Positions 11,101 through 21,066 are shown, counted from the stretch's first letter. The stretch: DNA of 64,000 nt from [Mycobacterium] nativiensis (GCF_020172685.1 NZ_CP083986.1:3970067-4034066); one strand, 5' to 3'. Numbers and translations are program-made. Notes: a model not told the origin generated them from the sequence alone.

Positions 11101-11973
11101 ACGTTCACCGACGCCCAGACCGGCGGTGCCGCCGGCGCGGGCGGCACCGGCGGTAACGGTGGCAACGGCGGCGCGGGCGGTACCGCCCTGGGATCGGGCA
11201 ACGGCGGCAATGGCGGTGACGCCGGCGGCGCCGGGCGCGGCGGTAACGGCGGCGTCGGCGGCTCGGGCGGCCAGGGCAACGACTCGGAGTTCACGCCCGG
11301 CGCCGGCCGCAGCGGCGCCGGGGGCACTGGCGGCAACGGCGGTAAGGCCGGGATGGGCGGTGACGGCGGTACCGGCGGCTCGGCCCTGGGATCGGGCAAC
11401 GGCGGCAACGGCGGTCACGCCGGCGCCGGTGGGGTCGGCGGCAACGGCGGCAATGGCGGTCCCGCCGGGACGAATCCCGACTACCCGAATGTTCCGACCG
11501 CCAACATCTCCAACGGCGGCAACGGCGGCCGGGGTGCCACCGGCGGAGACGGCGGCACCGGCGGCGCCGGCGGTTACTCGGGCTCCGGCACCGCCGGCAA
11601 TGGTGCCACCGGGGGTGCCGGCGGGGCCGGCGGCAACGGCGGCGACATGGGTACGGGCTGGAACGAACCCGACCAGGGCCTCGGCAAACCCGGTCCCGGT
11701 GGTAGCGGCGGCAACGGCGGTCAGGCCGGGCCCGGTGGTGTCTCCAACATCGGCCACGGCGGCAACGGCGCCGACGGCGGCCGCGGCGGCAAGGGCGGCG
11801 ACGCCATCTACTGCGGCCAGTGGGGCGATCCCGAACCCCCGGGCGCAGTCGGCGGGACCGGAGGCGCCGGCAGCATGGGCGGCTTCGGCCTGCCGCGGGG
11901 CGCCAGCGGCGTTGACGGCGGCCCGGGCGCCGTAGGCGACATCACCCGCTCGTGGGGGTGTGGCTTACCCTGA
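8122..11973 (+). CDS. PGRS repeat-containing secreted protein without PE domain (PGRS1)
   Basis: The 1283-residue protein has an N-terminal signal peptide (basic [18 protein letters not shown], then [19 protein letters not shown], cleavage near AAHADD). A conserved region of about 100 residues ([19 protein letters not shown], then [10 protein letters not shown] and [12 protein letters not shown]) leads into about 1100 residues of Gly-Gly-X/GNGG repeats. PE_PGRS proteins have the same repeats but use a PE domain for ESX-5 export; here a Sec-type signal replaces it. Unlike the other four PGRS proteins in the window, the C-terminus is not a GTPG tail; it contains two cysteines ([12 protein letters not shown] and RSWGCGLP end). 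ATG at 8122 follows GGGGAGG. It is divergent from groES and stands alone. The role is unknown; cell-surface location is inferred. Confidence 0.85.
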   Translation: MAGQRRPQRTRWSRIAEAHRRRTVGLAGAAGAFLSFGLMPVAAAPAAHADDFDLMVDQLINSLAALFNPDTGAATADPIAWPSASSDVWFDELLYQPLHTLEQDWITSPFGIQVDNEINTLTGAFVIGNGADGTAASPDGGNGGLWFGDGGAGYGQTEAGLAGGNGGNAIGIGDGGHGGDGGAGADGGAGGNAGTVGDGGTGGDGGAGLAGITGTTGTDGNGGNGLAGENGGDGGAGGLGGSVEGLGGAGGHGGAGGDGGDGSGGRDGGDGVFSLGGNTSVNGGDGRNGGDGGQGGTGGHGGNGGGTRSAFGVAGRNGDGGAGGSGGDAGRPGNGGNGASGGIIGNGGNGGNPGEAGAGGAGGSAGTGGLSGSGQSGGNGADGAAVTSGGNGGNGGTPTVEGNGGTGGNGGSVGNGGNGGNGADAFNGRAGDGGAGGNGGATGDGGNGGNGGKGLAGVNGSAGVGSGASGGSGTGGGTGGNGGNGGLGGSISGHGGAGGTGGQGGAGGNGGNGVAGAAGVSGTDNGAGLAGGSGGNGGAGGSGGNGGAGGSVADGGPGSAGLNGRGGTGGAGGNAGTAGDGGVGAAGAVNVAGSAGLLGAGGDGGTGGNTGAAGAGGSGGAAGTGGLSGSGHVGDVGTLGAAIAGGNGGTGGVGVTATAAGQTGGAGGNGGNGGDHGNGGNGGAGGTGARGVNGVAGGVVQIGPNTYVIPAVPSTNGATGGIGGAGGLGGSISGNGGNGGVGGTGGAGGNGSAGANGANGVFSFSDPTSQNGGNGGNGGDGADGGNGGTGGTAGGVAAGGSGHAGVNGDGGAGGNGGNAGTPGNGGNGADATILSLNGGNGGNGGNPGVAGAGGNGGAAGTAPGDGGSTGAHGAGGTAVTGAAGNGGNGGAGFTAILPGGSGGNGGNGGNGGSVGNGGTGGAGGNGAAGNLGPQGSDGTGGPAGNGTNGGSGGNGGGGGLGGSASGNGGAGGSGGLGGAGGDGGRGGNGKSATTFTDAQTGGAAGAGGTGGNGGNGGAGGTALGSGNGGNGGDAGGAGRGGNGGVGGSGGQGNDSEFTPGAGRSGAGGTGGNGGKAGMGGDGGTGGSALGSGNGGNGGHAGAGGVGGNGGNGGPAGTNPDYPNVPTANISNGGNGGRGATGGDGGTGGAGGYSGSGTAGNGATGGAGGAGGNGGDMGTGWNEPDQGLGKPGPGGSGGNGGQAGPGGVSNIGHGGNGADGGRGGKGGDAIYCGQWGDPEPPGAVGGTGGAGSMGGFGLPRGASGVDGGPGAVGDITRSWGCGLP

Positions 11974-11983
11974 GCCACCGGCC

Positions 11984-13009
11984 TCAGCTCACCTGACCCT
12001 GCACCACGGGCAGGCCCGGGTTGGTGGCCACGTCCAGCGGCGACGGCGGGGCGCCGGCGGCGATCAGGTGTGCCGCGAACGCCGCGATCATCGCCCCGTT
12101 GTCGGTGCACAGTCGCGGAGGCGGGATGCGCAGCGTCAGACCTGCTGCAGCGCAGCGCTGTTCGGCAAGCTCCCGTAGCCGCGAGTTGGCCGCCACCCCG
12201 CCGGCGATCAGCAGGGTGCCGACCCCCAGTTCGGTGGCCGCGCGCACCGCCTTCGCGGTCAGCACGTCGGCCACCGACTCCTGGAATCCGGCCGCCACAT
12301 CGGCGGGCGAATAGTCCGGGGTCTTCTCGACGTAGCGGGCGACGGCGGTCTTGAGCCCCGAGAAGCTGAACGCGTACGGGGCGTCGCGCGGGCCGGTCAT
12401 GCCGCGCGGGAACTTGATCGCCTCGCGGTCCCCGGTGCGGGCCAGCTCGTCGAGCACCCGCCCCCCGGGGTAGCCCAGCCCGAGCAGCCGGGCCACCTTG
12501 TCGTAGGCCTCCCCCGCCGCGTCGTCGACGGTGCTGCCCAACTCGACGATCGGCTCCCCCAGCGACCGCACGTGCAGCAGGTGGGTGTGGCCGCCGGAGA
12601 CCAGCAGGGCCATGCACTCCGGCAGCGGGCCGTATTCGTAGACGTCGGCGGCCAGGTGCCCGCCCAGGTGGTTGACGGCGTAGAACGGCACCCCCCAGGC
12701 CGCCGCATAGGCCTTGGCCGCGGCGGCGCCCACCAGCAGCGCGCCCGCCAGCCCCGGCCCGATGGTGGCCGCCACCGCATCGGGCCGCTGGATGCCCGCT
12801 GTGTCCAACGCCCGGCGCATGGTCGGGCCGAGTGCCTCCAGGTGGGCCCGCGACGCGATCTCGGGCACCACACCGCCGAAGCGCGTGTGTTCTTCGACGC
12901 TGGAGGCCACCTCGTCGGCCAGCAGGGTCAGGGTGCCGTCTGCTGCCAGCCGGGCGATGCCGACTCCTGTTTCATCGCAGGAGGATTCGATGGCCAGGAC
13001 TACCGTCAC
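11984..13009 (-). CDS. tsaD: tRNA N6-adenosine threonylcarbamoyltransferase TsaD
   Basis: The 341-residue protein begins [17 protein letters not shown] and contains the Kae1/TsaD signatures [24 protein letters not shown] and [11 protein letters not shown]. It transfers the threonylcarbamoyl group to A37 of ANN-decoding tRNAs together with TsaB and TsaE, all encoded just upstream. The start GTG at 13007-13009 overlaps the TGA of tsaB-rimI by four bases (GTGA), indicating translational coupling. Length fits the M. tuberculosis Rv3419c protein (about 344 residues). It is the last gene of the alr-to-tsaD operon and converges with PGRS1. Confidence 0.96.
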   Translation of the reverse strand: MTVVLAIESSCDETGVGIARLAADGTLTLLADEVASSVEEHTRFGGVVPEIASRAHLEALGPTMRRALDTAGIQRPDAVAATIGPGLAGALLVGAAAAKAYAAAWGVPFYAVNHLGGHLAADVYEYGPLPECMALLVSGGHTHLLHVRSLGEPIVELGSTVDDAAGEAYDKVARLLGLGYPGGRVLDELARTGDREAIKFPRGMTGPRDAPYAFSFSGLKTAVARYVEKTPDYSPADVAAGFQESVADVLTAKAVRAATELGVGTLLIAGGVAANSRLRELAEQRCAAAGLTLRIPPPRLCTDNGAMIAAFAAHLIAAGAPPSPLDVATNPGLPVVQGQVS

Positions 13010-14091
13010 TGCGCCGCCTCCCGCCGCATGGTGTAGGCGTCGGCGCCATTGCGGTAGTAGCGCTTGCGCACGCCCGTCTCGACGAACCCGACGTCGCGGT
13101 ACAGCGCGATGGCCGGGGAGTTGTCGGTACGGACCTCCAGGTACACCACGCCGCCGTCGGCGTAGTCCAGCAGGTCGGCCAGCAGCCGTCGCCCGACACC
13201 ACGACCCTGGTGCACCGGGTCCACCCCGATGGTGTGCACCTCGAACTCGAACGGCGCGATGCGCCCCAGCCGCGCGATCCCGGCGTAGCCGACCAGCACA
13301 CCGTCGACGCGGGCCCCGACATAGTGGCTGGCCGGGGCCAGAATCGCCCGGTAGAACGCCTCGGCCGGCCACGGGTCATCACCGCCGAACAGTTGGGCCT
13401 CCAATTCGGCGCAGCGTGGCGCATCGGATTCGACCAGGGCGCCGAGGCTGACCGGCGGCGCGGCCGATGCCGCCGGCTTGGCATCCGGGCGACGCAGATA
13501 CAGCGGCACCAACGATTCCGGAACGTGGCTCCAATCCCGCACCGCGGCAACCAGTCCCGCAGGATCCGGATAAGAGACGTCGAGCACCGGAAGGCCGAAC
13601 AGCCCGGCGTGCGCGGGTGAGCCCGCCACCGCGACGGCGTCACCGCGGTCGACGTCGGCCGGGGCACACACCGCGGGGCCCGCCACCCGGGCGCCATCGC
13701 GGTAGCGCGCCCAGTAGACCTCGCGGCGACGGGCGTCGGTGACCACCAGGGTCGCGCCGCTGGTGTGCACCCCGATCGCGTCCAGACTGCACACCCCGTG
13801 AACCGGGATCCCCAGCGCGTGCCCGTAGGCGGCGGCGCTGGACATCCCGACCCGCAGGCCGGTGAACGGCCCCGGCCCGCAACCCACCACCACCGCGCTC
13901 AGATCGGCCATGGCCAGACCGGCATCAGAAAGCGCCGCAAGCACATTCGGGGTGAGCTGCTCGGCGTGCGCGCGGGCATCGAGCGTGACCCGCTCGGCCA
14001 GCACGGTCGGTCGACCAGCCTCATCCAGGTTCACCAGGCCCGCGGTGACGGCGGGGGTGGCGGTGTCGATGGTCAGGATCGCCCCGGTCAC
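13006..14091 (-). CDS. tsaB-rimI: Fused TsaB - RimI protein (t6A complex subunit / ribosomal S18 alanine N-acetyltransferase)
   Basis: One uninterrupted frame encodes both proteins that M. tuberculosis makes from Rv3421c and Rv3420c. Residues 1-206 are TsaB ([46 protein letters not shown]). Residues 207-213 are a short Ala/Pro linker, and 214-361 are a GNAT domain of RimI type ([34 protein letters not shown] with the acetyl-CoA loop, [20 protein letters not shown]). TsaB scaffolds t6A synthesis with TsaD/TsaE; RimI acetylates the N-terminus of S18. GTG at 14089-14091 gives a four-base overlap with the tsaE stop; GTG at 14101-14103 is an alternative. Fusion means equal amounts of both activities. 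Confidence 0.93.
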   Translation of the reverse strand: MTGAILTIDTATPAVTAGLVNLDEAGRPTVLAERVTLDARAHAEQLTPNVLAALSDAGLAMADLSAVVVGCGPGPFTGLRVGMSSAAAYGHALGIPVHGVCSLDAIGVHTSGATLVVTDARRREVYWARYRDGARVAGPAVCAPADVDRGDAVAVAGSPAHAGLFGLPVLDVSYPDPAGLVAAVRDWSHVPESLVPLYLRRPDAKPAASAAPPVSLGALVESDAPRCAELEAQLFGGDDPWPAEAFYRAILAPASHYVGARVDGVLVGYAGIARLGRIAPFEFEVHTIGVDPVHQGRGVGRRLLADLLDYADGGVVYLEVRTDNSPAIALYRDVGFVETGVRKRYYRNGADAYTMRREAAQ

Positions 14092-14558
14092 GGTGTGTGC
14101 CACCGCCAGGTCGCGGTACGGGCCTCGGAGTCACCAGCGTCCGCGCCACGATCCAACCGGATATCAAGGTGTCGATCGGAGAGCCGCTCGGCCAGTCCCT
14201 CGCCCCACTCCACGACGACGACGGCGTCGTCGAGTTCGGTGTCGAGATCCAGTGAGTCCAACTCGGCCAGCAGATCCAGGCTCGACTCGTCGAGCAGCCG
14301 GTACAGGTCGACGTGGATCATCGCCGGGGTGCCGGGCCGGCGCGGCCGGTGCTCGCGGGCCAACACGTACGTCGGCGAGGTGACTGGACCATCGACATCC
14401 AGCGCGGCGGCGATCCCCTTGGCCAACACGGTTTTTCCCGCCCCGAGCGGGCCCGATAGCACCACCACGTCGCCGGCCCGCAGCTGTTCGCCCAACCGGG
14501 TTCCCAGTGCGACGGTGTCCTCGGCGGTGGCCAGCGTCGCTTGCTGCTCCTCAGCCAC
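14088..14558 (-). CDS. tsaE: t6A biosynthesis ATPase TsaE
   Basis: The 156-residue P-loop protein has Walker A GPLGAGKT (residues 36-43), SPTYVLAREH, HVDLYRL and VVEWGEG, which are the standard TsaE motifs. It powers the TsaB-TsaD cycle in tRNA A37 threonylcarbamoylation. GTG start at 14556-14558. It overlaps the preceding hydrolase gene by eight bases and the tsaB-rimI start by four. An acidic patch, LLAELDSLDLDTELDDA, sits in the middle. Confidence 0.95.
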   Translation of the reverse strand: MAEEQQATLATAEDTVALGTRLGEQLRAGDVVVLSGPLGAGKTVLAKGIAAALDVDGPVTSPTYVLAREHRPRRPGTPAMIHVDLYRLLDESSLDLLAELDSLDLDTELDDAVVVVEWGEGLAERLSDRHLDIRLDRGADAGDSEARTATWRWHTP

Positions 14559-15654
14559 GGCGCCCGGCCTTCCGACGCAGCCGGCGGGTCAGCCCCACCC
14601 GGCGCGGGGTCGCCCGCTCCACCAACCGGACCAGCGCCTCATCGATCACGTCGGGCTCCTCCAACTGCACCAGATGCCCGGCCCCCGGGGCGATCACCAG
14701 CTCACAGTCCCACAACGTGGCCGCCATCGCCCGGGAATAGCCGGCCGGGGTGAGCAGGTCGTGATCGCCGCAGGCGACCAGGGTCGGGATCCTGGCCAGC
14801 GTTGCCAGCCCGGCACTTTCGTCGTGCACTTCCAGGGCGTGCAGGAAACCCACCATGGTGGGGACCGGAGTGGAGTGCATCATCTGCTCGGAGAACGCCA
14901 CAACACTTGGGCTGATCTCATCGGTGCCGTAGGAGGCGGCACGCAGAATCGGTGCGATCACCCAACGGGCCGCGCCGCGACCGCGGTGCACCAGGTTCGG
15001 CGCGTAACGCGCGCTGAACTGCACCGCCTCCAACGCCGGATTGCGCAGGATCTCACCCAGCGGGGACCGTGAAACCCCTTTGGCCGCCGATGAAATCAGC
15101 GCCGCGCCGACGATCCGGCTGCCGTAGTGCTGGGGAAACTGCCGGGCGTGCGCCAGCACGGTCATCCCGCCCATCGAATGCCCGACCAGCACCACCGGGC
15201 CCCGCGGCACCGTCGCGGCCAGCACCGCGTCCAGGTCCCGGCCCAGCCTCGGCACGGTGTAGGTCTCCGGCGGGGCGACGGCGGAGTCGCCATGGCCGCG
15301 CTGGTCGTAGAAGACCATCCGGACCTGGTCGCCCCACTCGGCAGTCAGCCGCGCCCGCTGAAAGTGGAAGGAGCCCATCCGCAGACAGAATCCGTGGGCG
15401 AACACCACGGTCAGCGGCGCGTCGCGCGGGCCGGTGTCGCGCACCGCCAGCTCGACGCCGTCGTCGGTGACCACCACCGAACTGCGGTCGTGATCCAGGA
15501 TCTCGAAATCCTCAGCGGCATAAGGGTCGTCGGCGGTGGTACGCCGGGTCATCGACCGAGCGACGGTGGTTCCGGCGATGGTGCCGACCGCGGCCAGCCC
15601 GGCCGCGCCCGCCAACAGGCCACCGGCCCGCCACCTGCGCCTCCTAGCGGCCAT
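14551..15654 (-). CDS. Alpha/beta-fold hydrolase in the alr-tsaE operon
   Basis: The 367-residue protein starts [20 protein letters not shown], a basic N-terminus followed by a hydrophobic anchor (about residues 9-33). The alpha/beta-hydrolase domain follows: oxyanion region [20 protein letters not shown], nucleophile elbow GHSMGG, acid in CGDHDLLTP and His in [11 protein letters not shown]. The substrate is unknown; the membrane-anchor pattern suggests the outer face of the membrane or an anchored cytoplasmic enzyme. ATG at 15652-15654 overlaps the alr stop by 11 bases and the 3' end overlaps tsaE by eight, so it is translated as part of the same operon. The frame is open upstream but that stretch overlaps alr and is not conserved. 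Confidence 0.85.
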   Translation of the reverse strand: MAARRRRWRAGGLLAGAAGLAAVGTIAGTTVARSMTRRTTADDPYAAEDFEILDHDRSSVVVTDDGVELAVRDTGPRDAPLTVVFAHGFCLRMGSFHFQRARLTAEWGDQVRMVFYDQRGHGDSAVAPPETYTVPRLGRDLDAVLAATVPRGPVVLVGHSMGGMTVLAHARQFPQHYGSRIVGAALISSAAKGVSRSPLGEILRNPALEAVQFSARYAPNLVHRGRGAARWVIAPILRAASYGTDEISPSVVAFSEQMMHSTPVPTMVGFLHALEVHDESAGLATLARIPTLVACGDHDLLTPAGYSRAMAATLWDCELVIAPGAGHLVQLEEPDVIDEALVRLVERATPRRVGLTRRLRRKAGRRG

Positions 15655-16804
15655 CGGCTCCGGCCCCCCGGTAGGTTCTGCCGACCCGCCCGCGCGGACT
15701 GTTGACCACCTCGTAGTGGATGGTTCCCAGCGCATCGGCCCAGTCCTGGGCCAGCGGCTCGCCGGCGGAGCCGGATCCGAACAGCACCACCTCGTCCCCC
15801 TCGGCGACGTCGACGGGCCCGGGCCCGAGGTCCACAACGAACTGGTCCATGCACACCCGCCCGACGTTGCGCCGGCGCCGGCCGTTGATCAGCACGTCGA
15901 ACCGCCCACTCAGCGGGCGGAACACCCCGTCGGCGTAGCCCATCGGCACCAGCGCCACCGTGGTGTCGGCCTCGGCGACCCAGGTGTGCCCGTAGGAGAC
16001 GCCCTCCCCCGCTTTGATCGAACGAACCATCACCACAATGGATTTCAGCGTCATCGCCGGAATCAAGCCCATATCGCCGCGCTCCGGGATCGGGCTCAGG
16101 CCATACATGGCGATCCCGGGACGGACCATGTCGTAGGCCAGGTCGGGCCGGGTCATCGCCGCTGCCGAATTGGCCAGGTGCGCAACCGGGAATTCGACGC
16201 CGTGTTCACGGGCGGTCGCCAGCATGTCGGAGAACCGCCCGGCCTGAATGTCGTTGACCGGACTGTCGGCCTCGTCGGCGCAGGCCAGGTGCGACATCAG
16301 CCCGCGCACCCGGATCGCGTCGTCGGCGACGGCACGGCGCAGCGCAGCCAGCAGCTCCGGGAAATCGGCGGCGCCCACGCCGTTGCGGTTCATACCGGTG
16401 TCGGCCTTGACCGTGACCGTCGCGGTGCGGCCGGTGCGGCCCACCGCGTCGAGCAGCTCAGCCAGTTGCCGCGCCGAGGAGATCGCGATCTGGACGCCGG
16501 CCGCCAACGCCGGAGCGAAGTCGGTACCCGGGCCGTGCAGCCACGCCAGCACCGGCGCGGTGATGCCCGCTGCGCGTAACGCCACGGCCTCGTCGACGGT
16601 GGCCACCCCGAGTTCAGCCGCACCGGCGGCCAGCGCCGCGCGGGCCACCTGGGCCGCGCCGTGACCGTAACCATCGGCCTTGACCACGGCCATCAGGCCG
16701 GCGGCCCCGGCGTGCTCGGCCAGCACCCGCACGTTGTGGGCGATGGCGTCCAGGTCCACCAACGCTTCGGCGAGCAGACCGGAGGTTCGGGATACGGCAG
16801 TCAT
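15644..16804 (-). CDS. alr: Alanine racemase
   Basis: The 386-residue fold-III PLP enzyme has PLP lysine Lys42 in [10 protein letters not shown] and the second-face tyrosine in GVSYGHTW. Other family blocks are [34 protein letters not shown] and [11 protein letters not shown]. It makes D-alanine for peptidoglycan and is the target of D-cycloserine. ATG at 16802-16804 (MTAVSRTSG) was chosen; the upstream open extension has low-complexity residues. First gene of the leftward operon alr - hydrolase - tsaE - tsaB-rimI - tsaD; its promoter should lie in 16805-16890, beside the pseudogene start. Confidence 0.95.
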   Translation of the reverse strand: MTAVSRTSGLLAEALVDLDAIAHNVRVLAEHAGAAGLMAVVKADGYGHGAAQVARAALAAGAAELGVATVDEAVALRAAGITAPVLAWLHGPGTDFAPALAAGVQIAISSARQLAELLDAVGRTGRTATVTVKADTGMNRNGVGAADFPELLAALRRAVADDAIRVRGLMSHLACADEADSPVNDIQAGRFSDMLATAREHGVEFPVAHLANSAAAMTRPDLAYDMVRPGIAMYGLSPIPERGDMGLIPAMTLKSIVVMVRSIKAGEGVSYGHTWVAEADTTVALVPMGYADGVFRPLSGRFDVLINGRRRRNVGRVCMDQFVVDLGPGPVDVAEGDEVVLFGSGSAGEPLAQDWADALGTIHYEVVNSPRGRVGRTYRGAGADGR

Positions 16805-16888
16805 GTCACCGTCAATTGTCCCAGAACCACCCCGGTGCCTGTGGATAGGCGTCGACGCCCGATTCGGCCCCGGTGTCACCCTGCACGC

Positions 16889-17370
16889 ATGCAGGCGCCG
16901 CGGGGACCGTTCCGGGCCACGGAGCTTCTCGCCAAGGGCGCGTTGACCCGCACCCAACTGCGGCGCGACCATCACCGCATCTACCCGGGCGTGTGGTTGC
17001 CCCGGGGGCCCCTGACGACATCAGACCGGTCCCGCGCTGCCTGGCTCTGGTCGCGCCGGCGCGGCGTGCTCGGCGGGCCGGTTTTCCCCGGCCACAGACC
17101 CAGATCCGGGTGTACAACGACCACGGACACGTCGTGGCGTGCATCGACATGGGGTGGAGGGAATACCTGGTCGGCGTCGACTTCGAGGGTAAACACCATT
17201 GGCTTGATCCCAAGCAGCGGCAACACGACGCCGAGCGCTATTACCTGCTGCCCGAGCTCGGCTGGATCGACCTCAGACTCACGGCTCGCAGGCTGCACAA
17301 CAACCCGAAGGTGTTCCTGGACCGCGTCGGCGCGGCCCTGATCGGGCGTGGCTGCCCGAAAACCTGGTGA
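16889..17370 (+). pseudogene. Remnant of a DUF559-type (Vsr-like endonuclease-domain) protein with internal deletion
   Basis: The first part, from ATG 16889, reads [21 protein letters not shown] and ends near AWLWSRRRGVLGG, the typical N-terminus of mycobacterial DUF559 proteins. From about 17075 that frame loses similarity, while the +1 frame reads AGFPRPQTQIRVYNDHGHVV, then DMGWREYLVGVDFEGKHHWLDP, the C-terminal endonuclease-like end of the same family. Intact members have more than 100 residues between these points. The simplest reading is one internal deletion that also shifted the frame. It lies in the gap between alr and gadB, where M. tuberculosis also has a variable region. Confidence 0.7.
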
Positions 17371-17453
17371 CGGCCGTATCGAACGTGCGGTTTAGGTCGC
17401 AAAATCGCGATTTGGCCGACCAAAACGCACGTTCGGCGGGGAAGGCGCCGAGG

Positions 17454-18839
17454 TCAGTGCGAGAAGTGCTGCTGTTCGTCGTAGTGTCCGCCGGGTTTGA
17501 CCCGGTCCAGGGCGGTCACCGACTTCATGATGTCGTCGAACAGCGCCCGGGCGAGGTCCGCGGACAGGCCCTCGCGCACCACGACGCGCAGCACCGCGAC
17601 GTCCTCGGCGCCCTCGGGCATGGTGTAGGCCGGCACCTGCCAGCCGAAGGTGCGCAGCTCGTGGGAGACGTCGAACTCGGTGTAGCCGCGATCCCCGGCC
17701 AGGCGGCATGACACCACCGGGATCGCCGAGCCGTCCGAGATCACCTCGAAGTGCTCGGAGGCAGCCAGTTGGTGCGACAGCCAGCGCGCGGTGTCGGACA
17801 GCGTCCGCATCACCTCGGTGTAGCCGGCCCGACCGAGGCGCAGGAAGTTGTAGTACTGGCCGACGACCTGATTGCCGGGCCGGGAGAAGTTCAAGGTGAA
17901 GGTGGGCATGTCGCCGCCCAGGTAGTTGACCCGGAACACCAGTTCCTCGGGCAGCTGCTCGGCATTGCGCCACACCACGAAGCCGATGCCCGGGTAGGTG
18001 AGGCCGTACTTGTGGCCGCTGACATTGATCGACACCACCCGCGACAGCCGGAAGTCCCACTTGAGGTCGGCATGCAGGAACGGCACCACGAACCCGCCGC
18101 TGGCCGCGTCCACGTGTACCGGCACGTCCGGCCCGCCGCCGGCGGCGAGGGTGTCCAGTGCCGCGCAGATCGCCTCGATGGGCTCCAGTTCCCCGGTGTA
18201 GGTGGTGCCCAGAATGCCGACCACCCCGATGGTGTTCTCGTCGACGGCGCCGACGACCTGCTCGGGGGTGATCACGTAGCGGCCCTGCGCCATCGGCAGG
18301 TAGCGGGGTTCGACGTCGAAGTAGCGGCAGAACTTCTCCCACACCACCTGAACATTGGCACCCATCACCAGGTTCGGTGTGCGGCCTTGCCAATCCCCCA
18401 TCTTTTGGCGCCAGCGCCATTTCATCGCGAGACCGCCCAGCATCACCGCCTCGCTGGATCCGACGGTGGACACGCCGATGGCGCTGGACGGGTCGTCGTC
18501 GCGCAGATTATCGGCATGGAAGAGGTCGGCGACCATGGACACGCAGCGCTGCTCGATGGCCGCGGTGGCCGGGTACTCGTCCTTGTCGATCATGTTCTTG
18601 TCGAACGACTCGGCCATGAGGGCCGACGCCTCGGGGTCCATCCAGGTGGTGACGAAGGTGGCCAGGTTCAGCCGGGAGCTGCCGTCGAGCATCAGCTCGT
18701 CGTGGATGAAGCGGTAGGCGGCCTGCGGGTCCATCGGGTCATCCGGCAGGCGCAGCGCCGGCACCGGCGCGGTGAACATCCGGCCGGTGTAGGCGGGGGC
18801 GATGGTGTGCGCCGGCACGGACGGATGGGAATGGGTCAC
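17454..18839 (-). CDS. gadB: Glutamate decarboxylase (PLP-dependent)
   Basis: The 461-residue protein starts VTHSHPSVPAHTIAPAYTG and matches the GadB family in length (E. coli 466). Its PLP site is VSINVSGHKYGLTYPG, with the lysine in SGHKYG. Other family blocks are STVGSSEAVMLGG, HVDAASGGFVVPF and RVNYLGGDMPTFTLNFSRPG. It converts glutamate to GABA and CO2 while using a proton, giving acid tolerance and a GABA shunt. GTG at 18837-18839 follows a GTAGGAG site. It starts eight bases after nnrD stops, so the two form an operon, as Rv3433c-Rv3432c do in M. tuberculosis. Confidence 0.95.
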   Translation of the reverse strand: MTHSHPSVPAHTIAPAYTGRMFTAPVPALRLPDDPMDPQAAYRFIHDELMLDGSSRLNLATFVTTWMDPEASALMAESFDKNMIDKDEYPATAAIEQRCVSMVADLFHADNLRDDDPSSAIGVSTVGSSEAVMLGGLAMKWRWRQKMGDWQGRTPNLVMGANVQVVWEKFCRYFDVEPRYLPMAQGRYVITPEQVVGAVDENTIGVVGILGTTYTGELEPIEAICAALDTLAAGGGPDVPVHVDAASGGFVVPFLHADLKWDFRLSRVVSINVSGHKYGLTYPGIGFVVWRNAEQLPEELVFRVNYLGGDMPTFTLNFSRPGNQVVGQYYNFLRLGRAGYTEVMRTLSDTARWLSHQLAASEHFEVISDGSAIPVVSCRLAGDRGYTEFDVSHELRTFGWQVPAYTMPEGAEDVAVLRVVVREGLSADLARALFDDIMKSVTALDRVKPGGHYDEQQHFSH

Positions 18840-18847
18840 AACAACTC

Positions 18848-20278
18848 CTACAGTTCGGCGATAGCGGTGCGAATGTGGGCCAGGATGCGTGAGGCCGACG
18901 TCGGGGTGTCGCCGGGTCCGGGGTCGGCGGCCGAGGCGGCGGCGGCCCGGGTGTGTACGAACGCGGCGGCCGCAGCGGCCTGCGCTGGGGGCAGCCCGGA
19001 TGCCAGCAGCGCGCCGATCATGCCGGACAGTACGTCGCCGGAGCCTGCGGTGGCCGCCCACGATCCGCCGGCCGGGTTGAGGTAGACCGGGCCGGACGGA
19101 TCGGCGATGACGGTGACGTTGCCCTTGAGCAGCACGGTGGCCCCGAATCGGTCGGCGAGTTCGCGCGCCGCACCCACCCGGTCCGGCCCGGGCGGGTGGC
19201 CGGCCAGCCGGGCGTATTCCCCGGCGTGCGGGGTGAGCACGGTCGGTGCGGTTCGATCGGCCACCAGCGACGGGTGGGCGGCCAGGATGGTGAGGGCGTC
19301 GGCGTCGACGATCACCGGCAGGTCGGTGCCCAGGGCGAACCACAGCGCGGCGGCGCCGGCCTCGTCGGTGCCCAGGCCGGGTCCGACCACCCAGGCCTGC
19401 ACCTTTCCGGCGGCCGCCGGACTGGGCGCCGCCACCACTTCCGGCCAGTGCGAAACCACTTGTTCGGCAGCACTTCCGGCGTAGCGAACCATGCCGGAGG
19501 TGGCGGCCACCGCCGCCCCGGCGGACAGGATGGCCGCACCGGGGTAGGCCGCCGAGCCGGCCAGAACTCCGGTGACGCCCTGGGTGTATTTGTCGTCGCG
19601 CGGGCCGGGTGCCGGCCAGAGCGCCTCGGCGTCGGCCGCCTCGAAGCCGTGCAGCTCGGTGGCCGGCAGGTCCAGGCCGATATCGATCAGCTCGACGCGC
19701 CCGCACTCCCCCAACGCGTGAACGGGTTTGAGGCCGCCGAAGGTGACGGTCAGGGCCGCGCGCACCGCGGGTCCGTCGGCCGCACCGGTGTGCGGGTCCA
19801 GGCCACTGGGGATGTCAACGGCCACGACGGGAACAGCCGCCGCGCCGGGCTTTTCCAAGGCCGCGAAGACCTCGGCGGCGTTGGGACGCAACGGACCGTG
19901 CCCGGAGATCCCGACCACCCCGTCGATCACCAGATCCGTGCCGGCCGGCACGGCATCGACGATCCGGCCGCCGGCCTGCGTGAACGCCGCCAGGCCCTTG
20001 GCGTGGGCGCGCTGCGGGTTGAGCAGGATCGCGCTGGCCGCCGCGCCGCGCCGGCGCAGCAGCGTGGCCGCCCACAGCGCGTCGCCGCCGTTGTCGCCGG
20101 AACCGACCACCGCACACACACTGCGGCCGGCCACCCCACCGGTACGGGCGGTCAGTTCCCGGGTGATCGCGGTGGCCAGGCCGAACGCCGCCCGGCGCAT
20201 CAGCACCCCGTCGGGCAGGCTCGCCAGCAGCGGCGCCTCGGCGGCACGGATCACCTCGACGGTGTAGTAGTGCCGCAC
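18848..20278 (-). CDS. nnrD: Bifunctional NAD(P)HX epimerase / ADP-dependent NAD(P)HX dehydratase
   Basis: The 476-residue fusion has an N-terminal YjeF_N epimerase domain (VVGSGDNGGDALWAATLL, then VVAVDIPSGLDPHTG; about residues 1-215). The C-terminal carbohydrate-kinase-like dehydratase domain (about 225-476) has VVGPGLGTDE, VLTPHAGEYARL, LLKGNVTVIA and the anion-hole motif AGSGDVLSGMIGALLA. Together they repair hydrated NADH and NADPH. GTG start at 20276-20278 behind GGGAGGTCAG. It is upstream of gadB in the same operon and 25 bases after the rhomboid-like gene, so all three may be co-transcribed. Confidence 0.95.
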   Translation of the reverse strand: MRHYYTVEVIRAAEAPLLASLPDGVLMRRAAFGLATAITRELTARTGGVAGRSVCAVVGSGDNGGDALWAATLLRRRGAAASAILLNPQRAHAKGLAAFTQAGGRIVDAVPAGTDLVIDGVVGISGHGPLRPNAAEVFAALEKPGAAAVPVVAVDIPSGLDPHTGAADGPAVRAALTVTFGGLKPVHALGECGRVELIDIGLDLPATELHGFEAADAEALWPAPGPRDDKYTQGVTGVLAGSAAYPGAAILSAGAAVAATSGMVRYAGSAAEQVVSHWPEVVAAPSPAAAGKVQAWVVGPGLGTDEAGAAALWFALGTDLPVIVDADALTILAAHPSLVADRTAPTVLTPHAGEYARLAGHPPGPDRVGAARELADRFGATVLLKGNVTVIADPSGPVYLNPAGGSWAATAGSGDVLSGMIGALLASGLPPAQAAAAAAFVHTRAAAASAADPGPGDTPTSASRILAHIRTAIAEL

Positions 20279-20303
20279 GTCTGACCTCCCTTGCGATCCC
20301 AGG

Positions 20304-20954
20304 CTAGTGGGCCGGGCCCGACCTCGCGTGCATGTCGACCCGGGTCGGATGGTGGTGGGTCAGCGGGTAGCAGCACAATCCGATCACCAGGGCGGCGGCG
20401 TGGCCGATCGCGGTGAAGTCCGGGTTGATGACCAGGGGCACCGTGAAGATGACGACCAGCCCGGCCAGATAGAACCAGCGCCAGGGCCGGCGGATGCGGT
20501 AGGTGAGCACCGCCATCACGCCGACCAGGAAGTAGCTGACGCCGATGTCACGGGCGTAGGTCAGCCGCTCCGATTCGCGGTGCAGGTGAATCAACACGTA
20601 CAGCGCGCCTTCGCTGATATAGGTGGCGCCGACGTGGGAGATCAGTCCGACCATCAGCCAGCGCAGGTGTCCCAGCCAATGCTCGGCGGGGGCCAGGAAC
20701 AGGGTGAACAGCACCAGGTACGGCGACCAGTCCTTGCCGTCGATCCACAGCAGACTGGAGACCAGCACCTCGAGCGGGTCGGTGGCCAGGTGATGCAGGT
20801 TGGTGGACTGTTCGACGAGCATGGTGTGCAGGTGGCGGCCGACCATGTGCTGGATGGCGGTGGTGACCGCCAGCGCCGCCAGCCACAGGTAGGTCAGCGG
20901 GGCGGTGTGTACGAAGTGCCACGCCGCGGACAGGCGGGCTTTGACATCGGTCAC
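20304..20954 (-). CDS. Rhomboid-like integral membrane protein (Rv3434c-type)
   Basis: The 216-residue protein has about six hydrophobic segments (for example LTYLWLAALAVTTAIQHMV, YLVLFTLFLAPAEHW, FYLAGLVVIFTVPLVI, AALVIGLCCYPL). The order of GVSYFLVG in one helix and IGHAAALVIG in the last helix resembles the Ser and His of rhomboid proteases, but the classical GxSG is only partly kept (GVSY), so protease activity is uncertain. The position next to nnrD and gadB matches Rv3434c. GTG start at 20952-20954. Confidence 0.75.
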   Translation of the reverse strand: MTDVKARLSAAWHFVHTAPLTYLWLAALAVTTAIQHMVGRHLHTMLVEQSTNLHHLATDPLEVLVSSLLWIDGKDWSPYLVLFTLFLAPAEHWLGHLRWLMVGLISHVGATYISEGALYVLIHLHRESERLTYARDIGVSYFLVGVMAVLTYRIRRPWRWFYLAGLVVIFTVPLVINPDFTAIGHAAALVIGLCCYPLTHHHPTRVDMHARSGPAH

Positions 20955-21066
20955 GGCGTACAGCGTCGCACGGTCGGTGCGGGGTGCGGTGGCTCATCCA
21001 CTGATAACGTCTGATGGAAATCAGGCCGTCCGCCTGCGACCGGCACCGATGGGATGGGGTGCATCG

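Noticed and set aside
8122..11973. PGRS genes as CRISPR or satellite repeats
   Set aside because: Repeats are in frame, vary in third positions and code for Gly-rich protein; no fixed repeat-spacer unit exists.
15536..16579. + strand frame opposite the alr operon
   Set aside because: Antisense to alr and the hydrolase, with His/Arg/Gly-rich content typical of shadow frames.
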